A stretch of DNA of 13,942 nucleotides, from contig JAJZMN010000192.1 of assembly GCA_021850345.1 (NCBI GenBank), positions 1 to 13,942 of the forward strand, in the 5' to 3' direction. The DNA is from Actinomycetes bacterium. Its GTDB lineage: Bacteria > Actinomycetota > Acidimicrobiia > Acidimicrobiales > RAAP-2. A model generated the notes under the pieces. That model ran no database searches. It had not been told where the DNA came from and was given only the letters and a program-made list of their open reading frames with translations. The position numbers were made by a program, and so were the translations under genes. Of this stretch, positions 7,577 through 13,942 are shown piece after piece. Position 1 is the first letter of the stretch. Each line of letters starts with the position of its first letter.

Positions 7577-9447
7577 GGCGCGAAAGGCTTGCCCGACGAG
7601 CCGGGGATCGAGGGCACGGGGAGCGGGAGCGGAGGAAGGTCCCACGTCCCGCTTGCGAGCGGGGCGTCGTCTCGGTCTACCGCGACGTCGAGGACCCACG
7701 GCTTGTTCGCCTCTAGCGCTCCGGTCAGTGCCTCGCCCAGGTCGCGAGGATCCTCGACCGTGGTCGCTCCAGCGCCCATGGCACGCGCCATCGCCGCGTA
7801 GTCCGCGCTATAGAGGCCGCCGGTGGAGTCCAAGAACTCCGTCGCCAGCTCGCGTCCGACTCCGAAGTAGCCGCGCTGGATGTCGCGGATCGACAGGAAC
7901 CCCCGGTTGTTCCAGACGATCCACACAGCCGGAATCGCATGCTCCACGGCGGTCGCCACCGCACCGGGGGACATGAGGAAGCATCCGTCGCCGACGATGG
8001 CGACGGCGGGACGTGTCGGGGCAGCGAGCTTGGCGCCGACCACGCCCGAGACCCCGAAGCCCATCGCGCCGAACCCCCAGCTTTGGAGGAGCGAGCCGGG
8101 ACGGCGCGCAGGCCACCGCTGCACGACCCAGTTGTGGTGCAGCCCGACGTCGCACACTAAGATCCCCTCGTCAGGGAGCGCGCGGCGCACTTCGTCGATC
8201 AGCCGGGCCGGCTTGATCGGGCGCGCGTCCAGATCCCCCGTCGACGCGAGCAGTGCCACCCACTCGCTCTTCCATTGGGCGATCTGCTCGCGCCATGATG
8301 TCCATCGGGCTGCCGTGCTGCCCCGATCCGACGCCGGGGGCTCGGCGCGCCCCACGTCCGGGTCGTGCTCCGACGAGCGCATGGCCTGGCGCAGTTGGCG
8401 TAGAAACGTCTGAGGGTGGGCGACGACGCCGATCGCCGGGGGATAGTTCCGCCCGAGCTCGCGGGCATCGAGCGCTACATGGACGAGACGGGTTGGTGGG
8501 ATGCCGAACGTGTAGCCGCCGACCCACGAGCTGCTAGCGCGGTCGTCGAAGCTGGGGCTCACGGCGATGATGAGATCCGACGAGGTCGCGGCCCGGTTGG
8601 CGGGCAGCGTCCCGTTGCGGCCGGTCTCGCCGACGCTCAGGCCAAGATCGGGATCGAGGCATCCCTTTCCGTCGGGCGTCCAGGCGACCGGGATTCCGAG
8701 CTCCGTGGCAACCGCCGCGAGGTCCTGGCTGGCGCCGCACGCCTCCACCGGTCGTCCGATGACAAGGAGGGGCCGCAAGCTGCGACGGAGCTCGGCGACG
8801 ATGGCCGACAGATCCTCGGACGACACGGCGGCTCGGTTCGAGTTCCCCAGGTGCCAGCGTTCGGGAACGGGGTCTGCGCCGGCCTCCTCCACGAAGACGT
8901 CGAGCGGCACGTCGAGATGGACAGGACCGGCAGGATTGGCGGCCATGATGGCGAACGCTTGGCGGAGCGCGATGGGCAACTGTTCGGGGCGGGTCGTCTG
9001 GAACGAGCGCTTCACATATGGGCGCACCACGCTCGGAAAGTCCGCTTGGTAGTGGTAGCCGGCCTCTTGGAACGGTCCCCTGTTGAACTGGCTCGTCGGC
9101 ACGTTCCCGGTGATGGCCAGGAACGCGGAGGAGTCCATCAGCGCGTTCGCCAGGGCGATCGGCAGGTTGGCCGAGCCCGGGCCACACGACGTGAGGGTCG
9201 CCACCGGCTTATGGGCCACTCGGTAGTAGGCGTCCGCCATGAACCCGGCGGCGGCCTCGTGGTGCACGGAGACGACCGAGATCGCCTCCCGGCGGTCGAA
9301 GAGCGCATCGAGCATCCCGACGTTGCCGTGCCCGCAGAGCGCGAAGACGTAGGGAACCTTCTCGGCGATGAGGCGGTCGGCGATGATCGATGCTCCGCTC
9401 CGAGTGCTGCGCGCGCGGCGACGTGGGGATGTCCCGTCCGCGAGCAC
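7573..9447 (-). CDS. Acetolactate synthase-like ThDP-dependent enzyme
   Basis: A 624-aa protein from the chosen start. The N-terminal pyrimidine-binding domain has GHGNVGMLDAL and HHEAAAGFMADAYYR with the catalytic glutamate at about E64. A central domain follows (about 190-350, LLVIGRPVEACG onward). The C-terminal domain has the ThDP/Mg motif GDGCF (486-490) with WNN (512-514) about 26 residues later. The family makes or breaks C-C bonds next to a carbonyl (acetolactate synthase, cyclohexane-1,2-dione hydrolase, IolD and others). GHGNV recalls IolD, but the rest does not look like canonical IolD. It is the first gene of the leftward operon, facing aldehyde dehydrogenase 1. The start is uncertain: GTG 9447 sits 17 residues before the conserved SGASIIADRL and has GAGGA 13 nt upstream; GTG 9486 is an alternative; GTG 9543 would be a leaderless start giving 656 aa. 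The stop is firm. Confidence 0.92.
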   Translation of the reverse strand: MLADGTSPRRRARSTRSGASIIADRLIAEKVPYVFALCGHGNVGMLDALFDRREAISVVSVHHEAAAGFMADAYYRVAHKPVATLTSCGPGSANLPIALANALMDSSAFLAITGNVPTSQFNRGPFQEAGYHYQADFPSVVRPYVKRSFQTTRPEQLPIALRQAFAIMAANPAGPVHLDVPLDVFVEEAGADPVPERWHLGNSNRAAVSSEDLSAIVAELRRSLRPLLVIGRPVEACGASQDLAAVATELGIPVAWTPDGKGCLDPDLGLSVGETGRNGTLPANRAATSSDLIIAVSPSFDDRASSSWVGGYTFGIPPTRLVHVALDARELGRNYPPAIGVVAHPQTFLRQLRQAMRSSEHDPDVGRAEPPASDRGSTAARWTSWREQIAQWKSEWVALLASTGDLDARPIKPARLIDEVRRALPDEGILVCDVGLHHNWVVQRWPARRPGSLLQSWGFGAMGFGVSGVVGAKLAAPTRPAVAIVGDGCFLMSPGAVATAVEHAIPAVWIVWNNRGFLSIRDIQRGYFGVGRELATEFLDSTGGLYSADYAAMARAMGAGATTVEDPRDLGEALTGALEANKPWVLDVAVDRDDAPLASGTWDLPPLPLPVPSIPGSSGKPFAP

Positions 9448-9513
9448 GTCGGCGGGCAGGTCCTCGTCATGACCCGCGCTCTGCACGCCGCCGCTCGGAG
9501 AAGGCGCGCTATG

Positions 9514-9539
9514 TTGCGTATCACGCAAGCCTCTTGCGT
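9514..9539. promoter_or_regulatory. Candidate operator: two overlapping perfect inverted repeats
   Basis: Three half-sites alternate in orientation: TTGCGT (9514-9519), ACGCAA (9523-9528), TTGCGT (9534-9539). The first two form TTGCGT-ATC-ACGCAA. The last two form ACGCAAG-CCT-CTTGCGT with 7-bp arms. Equivalent half-sites are 20 bp apart, close to two helical turns, so bound dimers could face the same side. The block lies between two divergent operons and at about +4 to +29 of the predicted leftward transcript, a typical repressor position. The regulator family (GntR, LacI or other) cannot be named from this. Confidence 0.6.
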
Positions 9540-9549
9540 CCACGAGGAC

Positions 9550-9578
9550 AGTATGCGACGATGACAATCGCGAGTCAA
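9550..9578 (-). promoter_or_regulatory. Predicted sigma70-type promoter of the leftward operon
   Basis: On the minus strand TTGACT (9578-9573) is followed by exactly 17 bases and CATACT (9555-9550), matching the consensus at 5 of 6 and 4 of 6 positions. Transcription would begin near 9543, where an in-frame GTG of the ThDP enzyme frame lies, so a leaderless message is possible. The candidate operator is immediately downstream. I found no equally good promoter for the rightward operon in the same interval; GACAAT at 9563-9568 is a weak -10 candidate with no matching -35. Confidence 0.5.
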
Positions 9579-9642
9579 GGTGGGTCTGTACGTCAGCGGT
9601 GCGGGACCGACAGGCTGACCCTCGCTGTGCGGAAGGCAGGCA

Positions 9643-11085
9643 ATGGGAAAGGCGAAGGTGTCGACAACTCCAAGCGGACTTCTGGTTGCCGGTCAGTGGC
9701 TCGACGAAGGGGAGTGGGCGGACGTCGTCGACAAATACTCTGGCGACACCGTCGCCCAGGTCCGCCACGCCGCCACCGAGCACGTCGCCCGGGCGGTGAC
9801 TGAGGCTGCTGCCGTGTCAGCGCACGCACCGCCCGGCCCACGGCAGCGCAGCGACATCCTCTCGGGCGCCGCGACGCGCCTGCTCGCCGCGCACGACACC
9901 GTGATCGCGGACTACGTGGCGGAGACCGGTTTCACGGTCGCTGACGCCGAGGCAGAGCTTGGCCGTACTGCGGAGACGCTGGAGGTGTGCGCACGAGAGG
10001 CGCTCCGGCTCACGGGCGAGACGGTGCCGGTCGACGCGGCACCCAACGGTGCGAGACGGGTCTGCTTCACCATGCGAGTCCCGGTCGGCGTCGTCGGGGC
10101 GATCGCCCCGTTCAACGCACCGCTGAACACGGTGGCGCACAAGGTTGGTCCTGCCATTGCCGCGGGCAATCCCGTCGTGCTCAAGCCAGCCGGGCCGACG
10201 CCGCTCTCGTCGATCCACTTGTGCACTGCGCTGCTGGAGGCGGGGCTCCCCGGCCCGTACCTGAGTCTCGTGCTCGGACCGGGATCGACGGTTGGCCGCC
10301 AGCTGGTCGAGGACCGGCGCGTCCGCTACTTCACGTTCACCGGGTCGACGCAGGTGGGGCTATTCGTGAAGCAGGGCTCCGGCATCGCGAAGACCCACCT
10401 TGAGCTCGGCGGCAACTGCGCGACCATCGTCTGCGCGGATGCCGACCTCGCGCTCGCGGCGGACCTCATCGCACGGGGAGGCTATCGGAAGGCGGGCCAG
10501 GTCTGCACCTCGGTCCAGCGGGTGCTCGTCGTCGACGGCGTCGCCGGCGAGCTCGAGGCGCGCTTGGCCGACCGCGTGCGCGTGCTCGCGCTAGGCGATC
10601 CTCACGACCACAAGACGCAGGTCGGCCCCATGATCTCGGCTGTCGAGCGATCACGCGCCCAGCGCATGGTCGATCACGCCGTTGGGCTGGGCGCGCGCTG
10701 CGTCGTCGGCGGAGATGGAGACGGCGCCCTCATGTCGCCCACCCTCTTGGCAGACGTCCCCGACGAGGCGGACGTCATGCGAGACGAGATCTTCGCTCCC
10801 GTGGTCGCGCTGCGGCGCGTCCCGGATCTTCGTGCCGCCGTCGACGTCGCGAACGCCACCCGCTACGGGCTGCAGGCCGGGGTGTTCACGAAGGACCTTG
10901 ACAGTGCGCTGTGGGCGGCTGAACATCTCGACGTAGGCGGCGTGATGATCAACGACACCTCCAGCTACCACGCCGACCTCATGCCCTACGGCGGCCGCAA
11001 GGACAGCGGATACGGGCTCGAGGGGCCGAGCTATGCCGTGCACGACATGACCGACCCGCGCACGATCGTGGTCAATCGGCCGTGA
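9643..11085 (+). CDS. NAD(P)-dependent aldehyde dehydrogenase 1
   Basis: A 480-aa protein of normal length for the aldehyde dehydrogenase superfamily. It has the oxyanion asparagine in APFNAP (N158), the cofactor lysine in VVLKPA (K181), the FTGSTQVG turn (232-239), the general-base glutamate in LELGGN (E254) and the catalytic cysteine in AGQVCTS (C288), so it should be active. The pattern PFNAPLNTVAHKVGPAIAAGNPVVLKP resembles the lactaldehyde/glyceraldehyde-3-phosphate/phosphonoacetaldehyde dehydrogenase branch rather than the betaine-aldehyde branch; that is an impression from motifs. It oxidises an aldehyde to a carboxylate. It is the first gene of the rightward operon; GGAAGG (9631-9636) lies 6 nt before ATG 9643. 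Its stop overlaps a GTG (GTGA at 11082-11085) in the frame of the cupin gene. Confidence 0.94.
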   Translation: MGKAKVSTTPSGLLVAGQWLDEGEWADVVDKYSGDTVAQVRHAATEHVARAVTEAAAVSAHAPPGPRQRSDILSGAATRLLAAHDTVIADYVAETGFTVADAEAELGRTAETLEVCAREALRLTGETVPVDAAPNGARRVCFTMRVPVGVVGAIAPFNAPLNTVAHKVGPAIAAGNPVVLKPAGPTPLSSIHLCTALLEAGLPGPYLSLVLGPGSTVGRQLVEDRRVRYFTFTGSTQVGLFVKQGSGIAKTHLELGGNCATIVCADADLALAADLIARGGYRKAGQVCTSVQRVLVVDGVAGELEARLADRVRVLALGDPHDHKTQVGPMISAVERSRAQRMVDHAVGLGARCVVGGDGDGALMSPTLLADVPDEADVMRDEIFAPVVALRRVPDLRAAVDVANATRYGLQAGVFTKDLDSALWAAEHLDVGGVMINDTSSYHADLMPYGGRKDSGYGLEGPSYAVHDMTDPRTIVVNRP

Positions 11086-11141
11086 GCACCTCCCAGGCAA
11101 TGGGCGACTCGGGTGCGCCCACTGAACGTGAAGACAACGCG

Positions 11142-11149
11142 AAAGGAGG
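11142..11149 (+). promoter_or_regulatory. Strong Shine-Dalgarno deciding the cupin start
   Basis: AAAGGAGG, near-perfect complementarity to the 16S rRNA tail, ends 4 nt before GTG at 11154. It argues for translation from there rather than from the in-frame GTG at 11082 that overlaps the previous stop, which would add 24 poorly structured residues. The 68-nt stretch 11086-11153 would then be an untranslated spacer. Confidence 0.65.
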
Positions 11150-11153
11150 CTCC

Positions 11154-11564
11154 GTGGCTGGTCGACGAATGGTGCGACGGTTCGAAGAGTACGAATGGGT
11201 GGACCTCGCCGGTCATCGCGACGCCGCGCTGACCAAGCTGCTGGTTACCCGAGAGGAGTGCGGTGCGGAGCACATCGACTTCTTCGTGTCGAGCTACGCG
11301 CCCAAGGCGTTCGCGCAAGAGCACGTCCACGAGAAGTCCGAGGAGATCTTCTACTTCTTGAAGGGCTCAGGATTGTTCGTCTTGGACGGCGAGCGTCACA
11401 TCGTCGAGCCGGGAATGGTGATCTTCGTCCCTCCGGGCACGGCGCACGCCATCTTCAACACCGGGATGGACGACCTCGTGTTCGTTGTCTGCTCCTCTCC
11501 GCCCGAGCCAGAGTTCCATGAGGAGTACGCCAGCTACTTCAAGGCGTCCTCGCCCCCGCAATGA
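11154..11564 (+). CDS. Small single-domain cupin protein
   Basis: A 136-aa protein with one cupin barrel. Motif 1 is EHVHEKSEEIFYFLKGSG, with two histidines and a glutamate as metal ligands. Motif 2 is GMVIFVPPGTAHAIFN, which fits G(X)5PXG(X)2H(X)3N exactly and gives the third histidine, so a bound divalent metal is likely. Small cupins of this type may be sugar isomerases/epimerases, dioxygenases or non-enzymatic binders; sequence alone does not decide. It lies between two aldehyde dehydrogenases, so a role as isomerase or lactone-handling enzyme in the same pathway is a reasonable inference. The start GTG 11154 follows AAAGGAGG; an upstream in-frame GTG at 11082 would make 160 aa. It is much shorter than the two-barrel IolB. 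A 40-nt gap separates it from the next gene. Confidence 0.85.
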   Translation: MAGRRMVRRFEEYEWVDLAGHRDAALTKLLVTREECGAEHIDFFVSSYAPKAFAQEHVHEKSEEIFYFLKGSGLFVLDGERHIVEPGMVIFVPPGTAHAIFNTGMDDLVFVVCSSPPEPEFHEEYASYFKASSPPQ

Positions 11565-11604
11565 CGCGCGCGGCGCTTGTGAGGCACGACACGGGGAACA
11601 TGCG

Positions 11605-13125
11605 ATGACCGGCACCGATAGCGAGACGCGTGCAGGCCGCGCGCGCTGGACGTCGCCAGCAGTCGCGAGCTTCGTGGCAAGCGAGCACGGGCTGTGGATC
11701 GACGGCGAGGAGCGCCTCGCCTCGTCGGGCAGCACGCTCGGCGTGGTGAACCCCGCGACGGGAGAAGAGCTCGCCCGGGTCGCCTCGGCGAGCCGACACG
11801 ACGCGGACGAAGCCGTGAGGTCGGCTCGCCGGACTTTTGCCCGCGGTGAGTGGTCGGCGATGTCTCCCGAGGGGAGAGAAGAGGCGCTCCGGCGGCTGGC
11901 CGACCTCGTCGACGCACATCGCGAGGAGCTCGCCCAGCTGGACTGCTTGGACAACGGGATGCCCTTGGCGCACGCCCGCCGAGAAGTCGAGGGCGCGGCG
12001 GTGCATCTGCGGTATTTCGCTGGCTGGTGCTCGAAATTGCATGGCGAGACGATCTCGCCGCATCGAGGCGGCCCGGCCCTCGCGTACACGGTCCGCGAGC
12101 CGCTCGGTGTGATCGGGGCGGTGACCGCCTGGAACTTCCCGCTCGACAACGCCATGTGGAAGATCGCTGCCCCGCTCGCATGTGGGAACTCGGTCGTCCT
12201 CAAGCCCGCTGAAGAGACGCCATTGAGCTCGTTGTACCTCGCGCGTCTCTCGGCAGAGGCCGGGCTTCCGTCGGGAGTGCTGAACGTCGTCACGGGATCC
12301 GGGGAGGAGGCGGGGGCTGCGCTGTGTGAGCACGCCGACGTGGACAAGATCGCCTTCACCGGTTCGACGGAGACGGGGCGTGCGATCGTCAGGGCGTCAG
12401 CGGGGAACCTGAAGCGGGTCACCCTCGAGCTCGGCGGGAAGTCCCCTTCGATCGTGATGGCCGATGCCGACCTCGATCGTCATCTGCCAGAGATCGTGCG
12501 TGCCGTCATGCACAACTCGGGACAGGTGTGCTCCGCGGGCTCGCGGGTGTACGTCGAGCGGTCCATTGTCGGCGAGGTCGCCGAGCGTGCCGAGACCGCG
12601 GCCGCGCGGCTCCGGCTCGGGCCGGGCTGGGAGCCCACTACGGACCTCGGCCCGCTCGTCTCGCTCGCCCAGCTTCAGCGGGTGCTCGGCTTCATCGACT
12701 CGGGATCCTCCGAGGGCGCGTCACTCGTCACCGGCGGGGCACGCTGCGCGGGCGACCTGGCGCAGGGGTACTTCGTTGAGCCGACCGTGTTCTGCGAAGT
12801 CGGCGACGCCATGGCGATCGCGCGCGAGGAGATCTTCGGCCCAGTCATGTCGATCCTGCCCTTCGAGGACCTCGACGACGTGGTCGCCCGCGCCAACGCG
12901 TCCCCCTACGGGCTGGCCGCAGGGGTGTGGACCAAAGACATCGCGACCGCGCATCAACTCGCGCGTCGCCTGGCGGTCGGAACCGTGTGGGTGAACTGCT
13001 ACAACCGCTTCGACCCCGCCGTTCCCTTCGGTGGCTACCGCCAGAGCGGCTACGGCCGCGAGCTCGGCGCCGCGGCGCTTGACGAGTACACGCAACGTAA
13101 GAGCGTATGGCTCAACCTCGCATAG
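11605..13125 (+). CDS. NAD(P)-dependent aldehyde dehydrogenase 2 (betaine-aldehyde dehydrogenase-like)
   Basis: A 506-aa protein of full superfamily length. It shows TAWNFPLDNAMWK with oxyanion N177, VVLKPAEETPLS with K200, the FTGSTETGRAI turn (251-261), LELGGKSP with E275 and GQVCSAGSR with catalytic C309, then EEIFGPVMSI and PFGGYRQSGYGRELG near the C-terminus. All key residues are present. The pattern is that of the broad betaine-aldehyde/retinal-type group (ALDH9/ALDH1-like), different from aldehyde dehydrogenase 1 in this operon, so the two are not a recent duplication and probably take different aldehydes. ATG 11605 has a modest Shine-Dalgarno (GGGGA, 7 nt away); the frame is open further upstream but overlaps the cupin gene. 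Its last 19 nt overlap the start of the TIM-barrel gene. The exact substrate is unknown. Confidence 0.94.
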   Translation: MTGTDSETRAGRARWTSPAVASFVASEHGLWIDGEERLASSGSTLGVVNPATGEELARVASASRHDADEAVRSARRTFARGEWSAMSPEGREEALRRLADLVDAHREELAQLDCLDNGMPLAHARREVEGAAVHLRYFAGWCSKLHGETISPHRGGPALAYTVREPLGVIGAVTAWNFPLDNAMWKIAAPLACGNSVVLKPAEETPLSSLYLARLSAEAGLPSGVLNVVTGSGEEAGAALCEHADVDKIAFTGSTETGRAIVRASAGNLKRVTLELGGKSPSIVMADADLDRHLPEIVRAVMHNSGQVCSAGSRVYVERSIVGEVAERAETAAARLRLGPGWEPTTDLGPLVSLAQLQRVLGFIDSGSSEGASLVTGGARCAGDLAQGYFVEPTVFCEVGDAMAIAREEIFGPVMSILPFEDLDDVVARANASPYGLAAGVWTKDIATAHQLARRLAVGTVWVNCYNRFDPAVPFGGYRQSGYGRELGAAALDEYTQRKSVWLNLA

Positions 13126-13942
13126 ACGGTTGCGGCGGCGCCTCGGACGGCGCTCGCACCCGCGCACCCTCGGCGCTCGCGCACCCTCTCGGCGCCGCCA
13201 CCTACACGTTCCTCTACGCGGCCGGGCTCGACGGTGCGCTCCGCGCGCTCGCTGATGCAGGGATCGGCCTGGTCGAGCTCACCGCTGCGCCCCCCCATGT
13301 CGACGCGTGCGCCATGGCCCGAGACGAGGTGCGCCGCCTCCGGCGGCTCGTCGACGCGCTCGGGCTCCAGGTCATCTCGCTCAATCCCACGTATCTAGAC
13401 ATCAACCTCGTGAGCCTGAACTCCCCCATGCGTGAGGAGAGCACCCACCAGCTCGAGTCTGCACTCCACCTGTGCGCCGACCTCGAGATCGGCATGCTCG
13501 TGCTCTTCGCCGGGCGGCGTCATCTGCTCGCGCCTGCCCCCCGTTCCCTGGTCGAGCCGGTGCTCTTGGAGCAGATCGCGCGCCTCCTCGACGTGGCGGC
13601 GAAGCTCGGCGTCACGATCGGGCTCGAGAACGGCCCGACCCTTGTGCTCGACCGTGCCGAAGAGGTCGCCGAAGTCTGTCGCACGATCGGGCGCCCGGGT
13701 CTCGTCGCGGTGTTCGACGTGGCCAACGCCCAGATGGTCGAAGAGCCCGCGCGCGGGCTCGCCCACCTCTTGCCGCACCTCGGGCTTGTCCACCTCTCCG
13801 ACACGAGAGCGGCGATGTGGGCACACGCCCCGGTGGGCCAGGGCGACGTGGCGTTCGCCGCGATCGCCGCGGTGCTCGACGAGGCGCACTACCGCGGACC
13901 GTCGATCATGGAGATCGTGGACCTCGAGCACCCCCTCGATGC
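13107..13942 (+). CDS. Sugar phosphate isomerase/epimerase-like TIM-barrel protein (C-terminus cut by window edge)
   Basis: An open frame of 278 codons from ATG 13107 to the right edge without a stop. It follows the xylose-isomerase-like/AP-endonuclease-2 TIM-barrel pattern. Likely metal ligands or active-site residues are E57 (LVELTAAPP), E174 (IGLENGP), D204 (AVFDVANAQ), H229 and D232 (LVHLSDTRAA), H240 (WAHAPVGQGDVAF) and E269 (IMEIVD). Members include IolE, IolI, hydroxypyruvate isomerase and ketose 3-epimerases; they epimerise, isomerise or dehydrate polyhydroxy carbonyl compounds with Mn or Mg. No signal peptide is evident. About 27 residues precede the usual family start (HPLGAATYTFLY), and no other in-frame start lies nearer. 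The gene overlaps aldehyde dehydrogenase 2 by 19 nt with a weak AAGAG upstream. The window probably removes only a few C-terminal strands or helices. Confidence 0.87.
   Translation, partial: MAQPRIDGCGGASDGARTRAPSALAHPLGAATYTFLYAAGLDGALRALADAGIGLVELTAAPPHVDACAMARDEVRRLRRLVDALGLQVISLNPTYLDINLVSLNSPMREESTHQLESALHLCADLEIGMLVLFAGRRHLLAPAPRSLVEPVLLEQIARLLDVAAKLGVTIGLENGPTLVLDRAEEVAEVCRTIGRPGLVAVFDVANAQMVEEPARGLAHLLPHLGLVHLSDTRAAMWAHAPVGQGDVAFAAIAAVLDEAHYRGPSIMEIVDLEHPLD

Noticed and set aside
8416..9564. A 382-aa plus-strand open frame opposite the ThDP enzyme gene.
   Set aside because: No recognisable domain and Arg/Gly/Ala-rich shadow composition; the minus frame has the catalytic Glu, GDG and WNN motifs of a real ThDP enzyme.
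11082..11153. N-terminal extension of the cupin from GTG 11082, overlapping the previous stop as GTGA.
   Set aside because: The 24 added residues precede the domain and look unstructured, and the strong AAAGGAGG at 11142-11149 points to GTG 11154; kept only as an alternative.

Overview
The window is gene-dense, high-GC bacterial DNA. Almost every codon ends in G or C, GTG starts are common, and genes abut or overlap. This fits an actinobacterium-like genome (Actinomycetota), although no marker gene fixes the taxon. The solute-binding protein has no lipobox, which is unusual for a monoderm, so I keep the assignment open. I see no phage, transposon, CRISPR, tRNA or rRNA sequence.

Layout: two divergent operons share one control region at about 9448-9642. 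The leftward (minus) operon reads: an acetolactate-synthase-like ThDP enzyme (7573-9447); a possible 38-aa ORF (7460-7576); a Gfo/Idh/MocA oxidoreductase (6456-7460); an RbsC-type permease (5311-6456); a sugar-type solute-binding protein (4164-5294); a double ATPase fused to a second RbsC-type permease (1507-4167); and a TcuA-like FAD dehydrogenase that runs off the left edge (1-1507). Its junctions are GTGA or TGATG overlaps, or a 16-nt gap, so it is very probably one transcript. The rightward (plus) operon reads: aldehyde dehydrogenase 1 (9643-11085); a small cupin (11154-11564); aldehyde dehydrogenase 2 (11605-13125); and a TIM-barrel sugar isomerase/epimerase-like protein that runs off the right edge (13107-13942).

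The control region holds three TTGCGT half-sites in alternating orientation (9514-9539). They form two overlapping perfect inverted repeats. They lie just downstream of a good leftward sigma70-type promoter (TTGACT, 17-bp spacer, CATACT). A substrate-responsive repressor could therefore control the leftward operon and perhaps both; no regulator gene is in view.

Together the genes look like an import and catabolism cassette for a sugar, cyclitol or related polyhydroxy compound. A CUT2/ribose-type ABC importer brings it in. NAD(P)- and FAD-dependent dehydrogenases oxidise or reduce it, an isomerase and a cupin rearrange it, a ThDP enzyme cleaves or forms a C-C bond, and two aldehyde dehydrogenases oxidise the aldehyde products. 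The enzyme-class list parallels the inositol (iol) pathway, but the members do not look like canonical Iol proteins. The substrate is unknown, and this cassette is the best candidate here for an undescribed pathway.
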